A program made the translations under genes and the position numbers. The notes below the pieces were generated by a model. The model was not told the DNA's origin. It made no database searches and worked only from the letters and a program-made list of their open reading frames with translations. A stretch of 64,000 bases of DNA. It comes from Millisia brevis NBRC 105863 (GTDB lineage: Bacteria > Actinomycetota > Actinomycetes > Mycobacteriales > Mycobacteriaceae). This document shows positions 32,777 to 41,919 of the stretch, in pieces; positions within the stretch are counted from its first letter, which is position 1; the number at the start of each line of letters is the position of its first letter. Location: the NCBI RefSeq assembly GCF_001552615.1, contig NZ_BCRN01000016.1:62001-126000 (forward strand). The letters run 5' to 3'.

Positions 32777-32923
32777 TTTCACTCCTTGTCCGCAAACGTC
32801 GTTCGCTCCGGACGGCCAAGAATATGTGGCCCCGACAACAGTGTCGGCATCGGGGTTACAGGTATTACAGCGACACGCCAGGCAGGTATGTCGCATCTTC
32901 GTATCGCCCGGCCGGGCGCCGTC
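32777..32923. other. Intergenic region with inverted repeats, hydrolase promoter side
   Basis: CCGACA-ACAG-TGTCGG at 32832-32847 and the perfect 12-bp palindrome GCCCGGCCGGGC at 32906-32917, the latter just after the DUF2516 stop and possibly its terminator. TTACAG is repeated with a 3-bp gap near 32865-32880. No ORF. Confidence 0.45.
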
Positions 32924-33214
32924 TCACCAGCGCGGACGCTGGATCTCGTCGACCTTGGGGCGGACATCGACCAGATAGATGAGGGTGGCTGCGATAGCCG
33001 CGATCCCCACACCGAAAAATCCGATCGGGCCGAACAAGAAGAGGAACACCGTAGAGGCGGCCAAAATTCCGATCCAGATCGGCTTGGTCAGCTTCCCGGC
33101 GGCCGTGAAGGCGTCCTCGCGCTGCCGAATCGCGTGCACCAACGCGTAGGCGGCGAAGCCGATCGCCACGATCTGAATCGCATAGAAGATCACACTGGTC
33201 GCCGTAGTCGTCAT
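32924..33214 (-). CDS. DUF2516 small membrane protein (Rv0476-like)
   Basis: 96 residues with two or three membrane segments: VIFYAIQIVAIGFAAYALVH, PIWIGILAASTVFLFLFG and FFGVGIAAIAATLIYLV, then a short basic cytoplasmic tail (RPKVDEIQRPRW). It is the DUF2516 family, of unknown function, found beside hbhA in mycobacteria. It follows hbhA by 67 bp on the same strand and may be co-transcribed. Confidence 0.88.
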   Translation of the reverse strand: MTTTATSVIFYAIQIVAIGFAAYALVHAIRQREDAFTAAGKLTKPIWIGILAASTVFLFLFGPIGFFGVGIAAIAATLIYLVDVRPKVDEIQRPRW

Positions 33215-33281
33215 TTCCTCAGTATAGAAATCGATCGCCCGGGGCGGCGGTGGTCGCGCGCCCCGGGCGATCGATGGCAGA

Positions 33282-34010
33282 TCAGACCTTCTTGGCGGGC
33301 GCCTTGCGGGCCGGGGCCTTCTTGGCCGGAGCCGCCGCAGTGGTCTTCTTCGCCGGCGCGGCCTTGGTGACCCGCGCCTTCACGGCGGGAACCTCGTCGG
33401 CGGCCTCGTCGACCGCATCCGCGACGTCGTCGGCAACCTCGGTGACCTTCTCGGCGACCTCGTCGGCGGCCTCGGAAACCTTGGAGCCGGCCAGACCGGC
33501 CAGCCCGGCGGCGCGCTCGCCGACGGCGCGGGTCTCGGAGGCGACCTTGCCGAGCGCCTGCTCGGTCAGCTCGACAACCTCACCGGCGGCCGCGTTGGCC
33601 CGCTCGATCGAACCCTCGATGCTCGGCGAGCGACGGATCCGCTCGACGGTCTCCTCGCCGCGTACGGCGAGCGAGCTGTAGAGATCGGAGGCGACCTTCA
33701 GGTAGGCCTCGGCGACCTTCTTGAGCTCCTCCGGGGTGAAGCTCTCGCGCAGCTCGGCGACCTCGGGCAGCTCGGACGGCAGGCCGACGAGGCGCTTGCG
33801 CAGGATCTCGACCTCTTCGACGATGCTGTCGACGCGGGCCTTGGCGGTCTCGCGGGCGGTCTCGACCCGATCGTTGACCTCGGTGCCGGTGCTCTCGGCA
33901 CGAGCGCGGACCTGGGCGACGACATCGGCAACGGCCTGAACCACGGCGTCACCGGCGCCGACGGCGGCGTAGATCGGGGTCTTGACGTTGTCGAAACGAG
34001 GGTCGGTCAT
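33282..34010 (-). CDS. hbhA: Heparin-binding hemagglutinin-like protein
   Basis: 242 residues. The N-terminal part (1-110) is helical and ends in coiled coil (ETAKARVDSIVEEVEILRKR). The middle is Ala/Glu/Val-rich heptad-like sequence. The last 35 residues are a Lys/Ala/Pro repeat (APAKKTTAAAPAKKAPARKA), the region that binds heparan sulfate in mycobacterial HbhA and is methylated there. No classical signal peptide, as in the known protein. The equivalent is Rv0475. AGAGGAG lies 8 nt before the ATG. The XRE regulator is directly upstream on the same strand (74 bp). Confidence 0.88.
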   Translation of the reverse strand: MTDPRFDNVKTPIYAAVGAGDAVVQAVADVVAQVRARAESTGTEVNDRVETARETAKARVDSIVEEVEILRKRLVGLPSELPEVAELRESFTPEELKKVAEAYLKVASDLYSSLAVRGEETVERIRRSPSIEGSIERANAAAGEVVELTEQALGKVASETRAVGERAAGLAGLAGSKVSEAADEVAEKVTEVADDVADAVDEAADEVPAVKARVTKAAPAKKTTAAAPAKKAPARKAPAKKV

Positions 34011-34084
34011 CGGGAATTCTCCTCTGCTGAAATTTCTTGTGGCGCAACGTGACGGCGCCGCGCCGATGTCTGTGTGTGGCCCGG

Positions 34085-34600
34085 CTATTCGTCGGTGGAC
34101 GTCGGCACGACGATCACCTCGGAAGGACCGGGGTCAGGCGAATCGACATCGGACACACTCGATGTCGCGTTCTCCCGACAGAAGGTCTCGTAGATCTCCA
34201 GGAGCGTGCGCTTCTGCCGTTCGTTGAGAACGACATCCGCTTCGACCGCATCCCGGACCGGGCTGTGCGGCCGCTCGTCCAGGAAGCCCGCTCGCACGTA
34301 CAACGCCTCGGAGGACATCCGCAGCCCCTTGGCGATCTGGCTGAGCACCTCCGCGGACGGCTTGCGCAGTCCGCGTTCGATCTGGCTCAGATACGGGTTG
34401 CTGACCCCCGTAAGGGTGGCCAACTGACGCAGCGAGACCTGCGCGGACTCCCGCTGCGCCCGAATGAAACTGCCGATATCGCGGGGCGTGGCGGCCACCT
34501 TCGCCGCCAGATCGCCGGCCAACTCGACCACACCACCGTCCCCGGGCTCCCCGGCGGCGGAGTCCTGCGACTCGCTTTCGGAGCGTGGCTCGGGCTTCAC
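34085..34600 (-). CDS. XRE-family transcriptional regulator (Rv0474-like)
   Basis: 171 residues. Cro/C1-type HTH at about 42-105: FIRAQRESAQVSLRQLATLT, GVSNPYLSQIERGLRKPSAE and VLSQIAKGLRMSSEALYVRA. The C-terminal part (LNERQKRTLLEIYETFCREN) is helical, and the tail is acidic and Ser-rich. It sits upstream of hbhA as Rv0474 does and may control it. Its own promoter, TTGCAA and TACGGT with exactly 17 bp between, is covered by palindromic sequence, suggesting autorepression. Confidence 0.9.
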   Translation of the reverse strand: MKPEPRSESESQDSAAGEPGDGGVVELAGDLAAKVAATPRDIGSFIRAQRESAQVSLRQLATLTGVSNPYLSQIERGLRKPSAEVLSQIAKGLRMSSEALYVRAGFLDERPHSPVRDAVEADVVLNERQKRTLLEIYETFCRENATSSVSDVDSPDPGPSEVIVVPTSTDE

Positions 34601-34657
34601 AACGCCCTCCCGGGATTCGGTCGGATCACCCGCGGTGATCGATTCGGTGTATTACCG

Positions 34658-34710
34658 ACCGTAGCCTCGCCTGCTAGCTATTGCAAGCACATTGCTAGCA
34701 ATAGCTTGCA
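34658..34710 (-). promoter_or_regulatory. Promoter and palindromic operators of the XRE regulator
   Basis: Minus-strand promoter: -35 TTGCAA (34681-34686) and -10 TACGGT (34658-34663), 17-bp spacer. The -35 area lies in repeated dyads: the perfect palindrome ATTGCTAGCAAT (34691-34702), and GCTATTGC paired with GCAATAGC. GCAAGC and GCTTGC also pair around the centre. The AT-rich block stands out from its G+C-rich surroundings. Confidence 0.55.
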
Positions 34711-34730
34711 CCTGTGATCGACGGCACACG

Positions 34731-36002
34731 TCAGCCGAACATGAGGAACGACAGGGTGTAGATCGCCAGACCGGCGAGGGCGCCGACCACCGTGCCGTTG
34801 ATGCGGATGAACTGCAGATCGCGACCGACCTGCACCTCGATCTTGCGGCTGGCCTCCGCGGCATCCCATCGCCCGATCGTGTCGGAGATGATCGAGGTGA
34901 TCTCGTCGGCGTAGTTGGTCGCCGCGAACCGCGCGGCGGCGAGCAGCCAACGATCGAGCTTGTCGCGGACCTCGGGTTCGTCGCGCACCTTCTCACCGAT
35001 GCGCTGGATGTTGTCGGCGATCTTGCGGCGCAGGGTGGAGTTCGGATCTTCGACCGACTCGGAGATCAGCCGCTTGGCGACCGTCCAGGTGGCCGCGGCG
35101 AGCCCGGTGATCTCCTCGCGGCCCATGATCTCGGCCTTGATCTTCTCGGCCTTGGCGATCGTCTCCGGGTCGTTCTGCAGATCGTTGGCGAATTCGACCA
35201 GGAACGCGTCGGCGGCCAGCCGCAGCTCGTGGTTCGGGTTGGACCGAACCTTCCAGGTGAAGTCGACCAGTTCGCGGTGGATGCGCTCCCCGAGCAGTTG
35301 GTTGACGAACTGCGGCGCCCAACTCGGCGAATCGCGGGTGACGATGCGATCGATCGTGTCCAGGCTGCCGAGGGCCCACTGGTGGGCCCGCTCGGCGAGC
35401 ATGTCGATCAGCGGGCGATGCCGCCCCTCGTTCAACAGCTCGGTCAGCACCCGGCCGATCGGCGGACCCCACTGCGGGTCGGCGATGCGCTTGACGATCG
35501 TGCTGTCGATGACCTGCTGGACGTCCTCGTCGTTGAGCACCTCGAGCGCGCCGCGCAGCACGGTCGCCGACTCCGCGGCCACCCGCTCGGCGCTGCTGGG
35601 CTTGGCCATCCACTCGGCGAGCCGAATGGGGATCCGCGCCGAGCGCACCTTGTCGGTGACGACCTCGGGCGACAGGAAGTTCGTGCCGACGAAGGAGCTC
35701 AGCGCGGTACCGAGCTGGTCCTTCTTGCGCACGATGATCGCGGTATGCGGGATCGGGATACCCATCGGATATCGGAACAACGCGGTGACCGCGAACCAGT
35801 CGGCGAGCGCGCCGATCATGCCGGCCTCCGCCGCGGCGCGCACGAAGCTGACCCAACGCGGGGCGTCGAGCGACTCCTGCCAGCGGCAGACGAAGTACAC
35901 GATGGTGACGAAGACCAGCAACCCGGTGGCGAACGCTTTCATCCGCCGCAGATCGCGGATCTTCGCCCCTTCGTCGAACGTGAGCAATTCCACGCTGGCC
36001 AT
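34731..36002 (-). CDS. DUF445 family membrane protein (Rv0473-like)
   Basis: 423 residues. One N-terminal membrane segment (FATGLLVFVTIVYFVC) is followed by the DUF445 signature AGMIGALADWFAVTALFRYP and GIPIPHTAIIVRKKDQLGTA. A long helical middle follows, and a second membrane segment closes the protein (VVGALAGLAIYTLSFLMFG), so the bulk lies between two anchors. Function unknown. ATG at 36002 is preferred to the longer open frame. It is divergent from the TetR gene, as Rv0473 is from Rv0472c, across 223 bp without an ORF. Confidence 0.88.
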   Translation of the reverse strand: MASVELLTFDEGAKIRDLRRMKAFATGLLVFVTIVYFVCRWQESLDAPRWVSFVRAAAEAGMIGALADWFAVTALFRYPMGIPIPHTAIIVRKKDQLGTALSSFVGTNFLSPEVVTDKVRSARIPIRLAEWMAKPSSAERVAAESATVLRGALEVLNDEDVQQVIDSTIVKRIADPQWGPPIGRVLTELLNEGRHRPLIDMLAERAHQWALGSLDTIDRIVTRDSPSWAPQFVNQLLGERIHRELVDFTWKVRSNPNHELRLAADAFLVEFANDLQNDPETIAKAEKIKAEIMGREEITGLAAATWTVAKRLISESVEDPNSTLRRKIADNIQRIGEKVRDEPEVRDKLDRWLLAAARFAATNYADEITSIISDTIGRWDAAEASRKIEVQVGRDLQFIRINGTVVGALAGLAIYTLSFLMFG

Positions 36003-36225
36003 TGTGCCCGCGTGTTGCGCTGCGTGGTTCGGGGTATTCACCCATATCCCGCGACGCGAGCGCTGCCGGCTGCGCCACAGTCGCCCCGTAAGGGCCTCAT
36101 CAGCCCGTATCCTTGAGCGGACGACGAGACCTGGAACCGATTCGGCACAAAACGTGGCCCACGCAACGCTCACCCGAGCGGGCGGCGGCACCGCGGATCG
36201 GTGGGTACAAGGAGGGCTGAACTCG

Positions 36226-37026
36226 ATGGCTGCCGATGCGATGGCCACTCCCGGCAAGGGAGGGTCCGGAAGTCGCACCACGAGCACCGGCCGCACGATC
36301 AGTCGCGTCCGCTCCGGAGCGGACGCCGGCGACGGCCGCAAGCGGCGCTGGCGCGAGCACAAGCTCGCCCGCCGCGAAGAGTTGGTCGCCTCGGCCACCA
36401 ATGCGATCCGCGTACGCGGTCCGAACGCCGGTATGGACGAGATCGCCCAGGAGATCGGGATCTCCAAGACCGTGCTCTATCGGTACTTCACCGACAAGGC
36501 CGACCTGGTGACCGCGGTGCTGGACCTGTACGTCAGCGAGACGCTGGCCCCGCGGCTGATGGCCTCCATCCAGGAGGACTCCGACGAGTACAACCTGATC
36601 CGCACCACGATCGGCGCCTACGTCGACGCGGTCGCGGCCGATCCGAATCTGTACCTCTTCTTCGTCTCCCAGAACTCCGGCAATACCGCGATCAGCGAGT
36701 CCGAGCAGGCGATCGCCGAGTTGGTCGTCGTCGTGGTCGGCGAGCGACTGCGCGCCCTGGCGATGGATTCCGGCGGCGCCTACGTATGGGGTTACGGGCT
36801 GGTCGGCAGCGTGCGACTCGCGGTGCACTGGTGGATCACCCACCAGTCGATGTCGAAGGAAGCGCTCGTCGACTACCTGGTGATGATGATCTGGGGTGGC
36901 GTCGCGGGCGTCGCCGCCTCCGGTGCGTCACCGGCGGTGTTCAACCAGTTCCCGCATCCGTTGCAGCCGATGCCTCCCGCCGAGGCTGCCCGGGTCCAGG
37001 CCGAGGCGGCCCCCGACCCCGAGTAG
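36226..37026 (+). CDS. TetR-family transcriptional regulator
   Basis: 266 residues. After a disordered, Gly/Ser/Arg-rich N-terminus (1-45) comes a TetR HTH: REELVASATNAIRVRGPNAG and MDEIAQEIGISKTVLYRYFT, then DKADLVTAVLDLY. The C-terminal helical domain includes AVHWWITHQSMSKEALVDYL and a Pro-rich end. AAGGAGGG lies 9 nt before the ATG at 36226; a second ATG at 36241 is possible. It corresponds to Rv0472c and may control itself and the divergent DUF445 gene. The ligand is unknown. Confidence 0.88.
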   Translation: MAADAMATPGKGGSGSRTTSTGRTISRVRSGADAGDGRKRRWREHKLARREELVASATNAIRVRGPNAGMDEIAQEIGISKTVLYRYFTDKADLVTAVLDLYVSETLAPRLMASIQEDSDEYNLIRTTIGAYVDAVAADPNLYLFFVSQNSGNTAISESEQAIAELVVVVVGERLRALAMDSGGAYVWGYGLVGSVRLAVHWWITHQSMSKEALVDYLVMMIWGGVAGVAASGASPAVFNQFPHPLQPMPPAEAARVQAEAAPDPE

Positions 37027-37069
37027 CGGCATCACCTGCCGATAGCGGGGCCGACTAGCCTCGGTCGCT

Positions 37070-39358
37070 ATGCGGGTGAGCGACCCCACTGTCGGGGCAC
37101 GTCTGGTGGCGGCGATCGCGCTGTTGACGCTCGCCGCGATCGGGACGGTGGCGGTCGGCTTCGCCGGTCGCGTCGAGATGCGGGCGGCCGATGCACCGGC
37201 CGAGGTGTTCAGCGTCGACCGGGCGCGGTCCGCGGTCGAGCCGATCGTCGACGAACCCCGGGTCCCCGGTACACCCGAACACGCCGCCGCCCGCGACTAT
37301 CTGGTGCGGCACCTGTCCGAACTCGGCTGGCGTACCGAGGTTTCCGAGGGCGTCGGCAGCGTCGAGGCGACCGGGGACGCGATCGAACGGCTCGGGCGGG
37401 TCGACAACATCGTCGCGACGTTGCCGGGTACCGATCCGACCGGATCCGTGCTGATCGCCGCGCATTACGACACGGTGCCCGGCTCGCCCGGAGCCGCGGA
37501 CGACGGGATCGGCATCGCCACCGCCCTCGAGGTGGCCCGCGCGCTCGATGCGACCGGGCCGCACCGCAATACCGTCACCGTGCTGCTCACCGACGGCGAG
37601 GAGTCCGGGCTCCTGGGCGCCGAGGCGTTCGGCCGGGCGCTGACGCCATCCGCGTCCGAGGCACCGATGGTGGTCATCAACAACGAGGCTCGCGGCAGCA
37701 GCGGGCTGCCGGCGATCTTCCGCACGAGCACCCCGAATGCCGAGCTGGTGCGCATCGTCTCCGGAATCCGTGGTGCCGCTTTGGATACCGGGGCGCAGGC
37801 GGCTTTCGAGTTGATGCCGAACGATACCGACTTCACCCGGTTCGAGGAGGCGGGGCTGGCGGGCCTCGACACGGCGATCACCGGCTCGTCGGCGAACTAT
37901 CACAGCGTCACCGATACCGCCGATCGCCTGTCGTCGGAGTCGCTGCAGCGGATGGGCGACGTAACGTTGGCCGCGGCAGGGGAATTGGCGGCGACCGATC
38001 TGGCGTCGGTCAACTCGGACGGGTCGGCGGTGGCGGCGGCGGTGCTCGACCGGACCGTCCACGCGCCGCGCTGGGTCGAATGGCTGGTGGTGGCGGCAAC
38101 TCTGGTCGGTGCCGCCGCGGTGGTGATCGTGCGCCGCCGGGCGGGCGACCGGTGGGCGGCGTTGTCGGTGGCCGCGGTCGCCGGGGTGGCGATCATCCCG
38201 ATCGGGGCGGCGGCCGCGGTGGTGCCGTGGTGGGTGACGGCGATACTGAACCCGACGATGGTGTCGAGCGTGGTCGGCGATCCGTATCGGCCGGGGGCAT
38301 TGCAGATCGCCGGGATGGTCACCGCGGTGGCGGCGGCAATGGTGGTCGCCGGGGTGTTGCGGCTACGGCTGTCCCGGTCGGAGGTCGGGATCGGATCCCT
38401 GCTGGGAGCGGTCCTGCTGGTGGTGGTCGCGGCCCTGTTGCCGGGGTACGCGCTGGTCCTCGGCGCGGCGGTGCTGCCTGCGGTGGCCGGCGCGCTGGTG
38501 GTCGGCCGGGTCCGTCCGACGATCGGCGTACCGGTGGTGGCGGTCGCGGCGGCTCCGGCGGTGGCGATCCTGGTGCCGTTCGCGGTGGCGATGTTCGATA
38601 TCGGTCTGGAGATCGGTGGGGCGGCGGCCGGTCTGGTGGCGATCGTGCTGTTCGGCTGTCTGCACCCGATCATCGATGTTCTGATGACGCGGCGCACGCC
38701 CCGGCTGCGCGACGTCGTTCCGGTCGTGGCGGTGGGTCTGGTGGGTGTGGTCGCCCTGTCGGTGACGGCGGTGATCGCCAATGCCTCGTCGGTGCGGCAG
38801 CCGATGCAGGAGAGCATCGTCTACGCGGTCGACCAGGACACCCGGTCGGCGCAGTTCGTGGGCGGTACCGACCCCAAATCCGCGTGGGCGCAGCAGTTGA
38901 TGCCGGATCGCGGTGCGGTGGAACTTCCCGGCCGGGACAGCCAGACCCTGCCGTACGGGTCGGCTCCGGTGGTGGACCTGGCGGCGCCCGAGCTGACGGT
39001 GTTGTCCGACCGTCGGGAGGGCGATCGGCGCACCCTCGAGGTGCGGCTGAGCTCCGGGCGCGCGGCGTCGGAGCTCTATCTGCGGACCGTCGGCGACGTG
39101 ACGGTCGCCGGCCCGGTGGTGGTCGCGGGACGCGAGGTGTCGACCGCCGACGAGGCGGATCGAGCCGGGCTGTCGGTGCGCTTCATCGGCGAGCCGACGG
39201 TGACGGTGCGCTTCACCGTGGTGGGGGCGGGCGACACCGTCGAGTTGCGGGTCGCGGACAGCACCCCGGACGTCTCGGCGATCCCCCAGTTGGTGGCGCC
39301 GGAGGATGTGGTGGTCAATGCCCCGTCGACGTTCGTCTCCCGTTCGGTGACGATCTAG
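37070..39358 (+). CDS. M28-family zinc peptidase with polytopic membrane domain
   Basis: 762 residues. A signal anchor (VAAIALLTLAAIGTVAVGFA) precedes an M28 peptidase domain (about 45-320). The zinc and catalytic residues are visible: AAHYDTVPG (H132), GAADDGIGIA (D144), TDGEESGLLG (catalytic E and metal E at 177-178) and YHSVTDTAD (second His). From about 340 there are eight or so membrane segments, then an extracytoplasmic beta-rich domain. The architecture resembles yeast Pff1 and other membrane M28 proteins. The active site probably faces outside. TAGCCT lies 8 nt before the ATG. Its stop shares CTAG with that of the convergent PHP gene. Confidence 0.85.
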   Translation: MRVSDPTVGARLVAAIALLTLAAIGTVAVGFAGRVEMRAADAPAEVFSVDRARSAVEPIVDEPRVPGTPEHAAARDYLVRHLSELGWRTEVSEGVGSVEATGDAIERLGRVDNIVATLPGTDPTGSVLIAAHYDTVPGSPGAADDGIGIATALEVARALDATGPHRNTVTVLLTDGEESGLLGAEAFGRALTPSASEAPMVVINNEARGSSGLPAIFRTSTPNAELVRIVSGIRGAALDTGAQAAFELMPNDTDFTRFEEAGLAGLDTAITGSSANYHSVTDTADRLSSESLQRMGDVTLAAAGELAATDLASVNSDGSAVAAAVLDRTVHAPRWVEWLVVAATLVGAAAVVIVRRRAGDRWAALSVAAVAGVAIIPIGAAAAVVPWWVTAILNPTMVSSVVGDPYRPGALQIAGMVTAVAAAMVVAGVLRLRLSRSEVGIGSLLGAVLLVVVAALLPGYALVLGAAVLPAVAGALVVGRVRPTIGVPVVAVAAAPAVAILVPFAVAMFDIGLEIGGAAAGLVAIVLFGCLHPIIDVLMTRRTPRLRDVVPVVAVGLVGVVALSVTAVIANASSVRQPMQESIVYAVDQDTRSAQFVGGTDPKSAWAQQLMPDRGAVELPGRDSQTLPYGSAPVVDLAAPELTVLSDRREGDRRTLEVRLSSGRAASELYLRTVGDVTVAGPVVVAGREVSTADEADRAGLSVRFIGEPTVTVRFTVVGAGDTVELRVADSTPDVSAIPQLVAPEDVVVNAPSTFVSRSVTI

Positions 39359-40383
39359 CGGTCGCCCGCGCACCAGGCGAGCAGGTCGTCGGCGGGCAGC
39401 GTGTTGATCACGCGGTCGGCGGTGACCCCGTGGCGTTCGGCGCGTTCGCAGCCGTAGCCCTGCCAGTCGAGTTGTCCCGGGGCGTGGGCGTCGGTGTCGA
39501 TGGAGAACATGCAGCCGGCGGCGAGGGCCTGCTCGAGCAGCGGTCCCGGTGGGTCGCGGCGTTCGGGCCGGGAGTTGATCTCGACGGCGGTGCCGGCCTC
39601 GGCGCAGGCGGCGAATGCCGCGTCGGCGTCGAAGACCGACGGCGGGCGAGTGCCGCGGTCTCCTTCGACGAGCCGGCCGGTGCAGTGGCCGAGAACGCTG
39701 ACCGTGGGGTGGCGTACCGCGGCAAGCATGCGCCGGGTCATCGTGTCGCGGTCGTCGCGCAAACTCGAGTGCACGGAGGCGACGACGATGTCGAGGCGGT
39801 CGAGCAGTTCGTCGGTCTGGTCGAGCGAGCCGTCGGCGAGGATGTCCACCTCGATGCCGGTCAGGATCCGCAGCGGCGCAACCTGTTCGCGCAGTTCGTC
39901 GATCACGTCGAGCTGCCGGCGCAGCCGGTCGGCGTCGAGCCCGTTGGCGACGGTCAGCCGCGGCGAATGGTCGGTCAGCGCGCAGTATTCGTGGCCGAGG
40001 CGCCGGGCGGTGAGCATCATCTCCTCGATCGGCGAGCCGCCGTCCGACCAGTTCGAGTGGGTGTGCAGATCGCCGCGCAGCGCGGCGCGCAGGCCGTCCA
40101 CCGATCCGATCGGTGCGGCCGCCTCCCGCAGCTCGAGTAGGTAGTCGGGGACCGCTCCCCCGGCCGCCTGCCGGGCGACCGCCGCGGTCTTCGGCCCGAC
40201 CCCCTTGAGGGACTGCCAGTCGTCGGTGGCGGCGATCCGTTGGCGTTGCGCGTCGGGCAGCGCACCGATGATGTCGGCTGCCTTCCGGTACGCCTGCACC
40301 CGACGGGTCGGGTTGCGCGAGCGCTCCAGCCAGAACGCCACCTCGCGCAGGGCGACCACCGGGTCGAGGGATTCGGTACTCAC
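39355..40383 (-). CDS. PHP-domain metallophosphoesterase with helix-hairpin-helix N-terminus (PolX-like)
   Basis: 342 residues. The N-terminal 100 residues (WLERSRNPTRRVQAYRKAAD, then WQSLKGVGPKTAAVARQAAG) carry the HhH motif seen at the start of PolX-type proteins. The PHP domain follows with metal ligands in GDLHTHSNWSDG, CALTDHSPRL, GIEVDIL, SVHSSLRDD, LGHCTGR and IDTDAHAPGQLD. There is no polymerase domain, so this is an HhH-PHP protein, possibly a phosphatase or 3' end-processing nuclease. The GTG at 40383 is chosen because conservation begins there. It is convergent with the M28 gene, overlapping by 4 bp (CTAG). Confidence 0.85.
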   Translation of the reverse strand: MSTESLDPVVALREVAFWLERSRNPTRRVQAYRKAADIIGALPDAQRQRIAATDDWQSLKGVGPKTAAVARQAAGGAVPDYLLELREAAAPIGSVDGLRAALRGDLHTHSNWSDGGSPIEEMMLTARRLGHEYCALTDHSPRLTVANGLDADRLRRQLDVIDELREQVAPLRILTGIEVDILADGSLDQTDELLDRLDIVVASVHSSLRDDRDTMTRRMLAAVRHPTVSVLGHCTGRLVEGDRGTRPPSVFDADAAFAACAEAGTAVEINSRPERRDPPGPLLEQALAAGCMFSIDTDAHAPGQLDWQGYGCERAERHGVTADRVINTLPADDLLAWCAGDR

Positions 40384-40393
40384 CCCTACATGC

Positions 40394-41341
40394 CTACCCG
40401 CTCCCGGTCGATCCCAGGCCCTCGGGACTCGAGTCGATGACGATCTTTCCTTGAATCTCACGGGATGCGTACAGCGCCCAGGCCGCGGCGGTGTCTTCGA
40501 GGCGAAAGGTCCGTCCGACGAACGGGGCGATGCGGCCTGCGTCGATGTCGTCATGCAGATCGTCGAGTGGACCGGGTCGAGATGCCAATGCGTTTACGAA
40601 GCGGGCATGCACCCCGACTTCCGCGGCTAGATCCGCAGGCGGCGGAGCATTGAGCGTGAGCAGATGGCCACCCCGTCGAATACGCCGCAGGGCAAGGGCA
40701 TCGAGCTGCGGCCCCAGCGCGTTGACGATCGCATCCACGCCCTCGGGCACCGCGTCGACGGAATCGAATGCTCCCGCGCCCCCGAGGGCCTTCAACCGGT
40801 CCAGCGACCGAGCGCTCGCCACTGCGATCACGTCGATATCGCGCAGATGCGCGAGTTGCACGAGCGCATTTCCGACCGCACCCCCTGCGCCGAGTACGGC
40901 GAGCGTCCGACCGGCCCGCAGGTCTGCCGGCTGCAGGACCAGTGCCGCGGTCTGTACCGCCAGCGCCAAGGAGGCCGCCTCGCCGTGGCTGACACCGTCG
41001 GGTTTGCGGGACACCGCGCCGGCGTCCGCGACGGTCAACTCGGCATGTGAACCGCCAGGTCCGCCGAAACTGTAGACCTGATCCCCCACGTTCCAGCGGG
41101 TCACGTCGGGGCCCGTGGCCGCGACGACTCCCGAGAAATCCGAACCGGGAACGTAGGGGAAGTCCGGATCGGGGAAGACGCCGCGCAGCGCTCCGCCGGC
41201 CCGTTTGAGCACGCCGGGGTTGACCGAGGACGCATGGACTCTGATCAGAATCTGTCCGGCCTCGGCCTGCGGTGCCGGATAGTCCTCGTCGAAGCGAAGG
41301 GCTTCCGGGCCGCCGTATCCGTCCATCACGATCGCGCGCAT
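40394..41341 (-). CDS. Zinc-free NADP-dependent quinone oxidoreductase-like protein
   Basis: MDR-superfamily protein of 315 residues. GYGGPEALRFDEDYP, VHASSVNPGVLKRAGG and YVPGSDFSGVVAATGPDVT are typical of quinone oxidoreductase/zeta-crystallin relatives, and the zinc-binding cysteines of alcohol dehydrogenases are absent. The cofactor loop is LAVLGAGGAVGNALVQLAHL. It probably reduces a quinone or enone with NADPH. ATG at 41341. It is divergent from a MarR regulator across 64 bp that hold a palindrome, so it is probably the MarR target. Confidence 0.88.
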   Translation of the reverse strand: MRAIVMDGYGGPEALRFDEDYPAPQAEAGQILIRVHASSVNPGVLKRAGGALRGVFPDPDFPYVPGSDFSGVVAATGPDVTRWNVGDQVYSFGGPGGSHAELTVADAGAVSRKPDGVSHGEAASLALAVQTAALVLQPADLRAGRTLAVLGAGGAVGNALVQLAHLRDIDVIAVASARSLDRLKALGGAGAFDSVDAVPEGVDAIVNALGPQLDALALRRIRRGGHLLTLNAPPPADLAAEVGVHARFVNALASRPGPLDDLHDDIDAGRIAPFVGRTFRLEDTAAAWALYASREIQGKIVIDSSPEGLGSTGSG

Positions 41342-41374
41342 CGAGGCATACCTTTCAATAGTGGGATAGGAAGT

Positions 41375-41398
41375 TACTGCCTTGGCAAGTAGTATAGT
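41375..41398 (+). promoter_or_regulatory. MarR operator and promoter
   Basis: TACTGCC-TT-GGC(A)AGTA (41375-41391) is an inverted repeat with one extra base in the right arm. TATAGT (41393-41398) lies exactly 7 nt before the MarR ATG, so that message is probably leaderless. The palindrome adjoins the -10, as expected for autorepression, and also lies upstream of the divergent oxidoreductase. Confidence 0.55.
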
Positions 41399-41405
41399 AG
41401 CTGTC

Positions 41406-41876
41406 ATGGCCGAGCCGATGCACGAACAACCCCTCGCGGAGGTCTTCGACGACCTCGTGCGGTGCCAACTCCGTCTCTACAACGCTCTCGACGAGGCGCT
41501 GCGCTCACAGCACGGGATCGTGGTCAGCCAACTGCTTCTCCTGCGCTATCTCCGCGAGCACAGCAACGTTCGAGCCATCGACCTCGCCGAGCATTTCGCG
41601 ATCGGCATCGGTTCGACCAGCAAGGCGGTGGAGCGCCACGTCACCATGGGATGGATTGCGCGAGTGGCACATCCGAGCGACCGCAGATCGTCGTTCCTCG
41701 AACTCACCGATTCGGGTCGCCTGCTCGTCGACGATGCGGAGGGGACCTTCGACCGCACCTTCTCGGAGCTGCTGGCCGCGCATGCCGATCCCGACTTCCT
41801 GGCCACGACCGCCTCGTCACTGCATCTGCTGCGGAGCAGCCTCGAGCAACACGCGGTCGGCCGACCGGTCGGCTGA
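41406..41876 (+). CDS. MarR-family transcriptional regulator
   Basis: 156 residues. Winged HTH: VVSQLLLLRYLREHSNVRAI, DLAEHFAIGIGSTSKAVERH, wing MGWIARVAHPSDRRSSFLEL and TDSGRLLVDDAEGTFDRTF. HPSDRRSS is the usual MarR wing. The flanking helices form the dimer interface. No cysteine redox sensor, so it probably binds a small molecule. The start is ATG at 41406, after TATAGT. It is divergent from the quinone oxidoreductase and 43 bp upstream of an unknown 130-residue protein on the same strand. Confidence 0.9.
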   Translation: MAEPMHEQPLAEVFDDLVRCQLRLYNALDEALRSQHGIVVSQLLLLRYLREHSNVRAIDLAEHFAIGIGSTSKAVERHVTMGWIARVAHPSDRRSSFLELTDSGRLLVDDAEGTFDRTFSELLAAHADPDFLATTASSLHLLRSSLEQHAVGRPVG

Positions 41877-41919
41877 ATACCCCACTACACCAGAACATCT
41901 CATACCTTTGGAGAACAAC

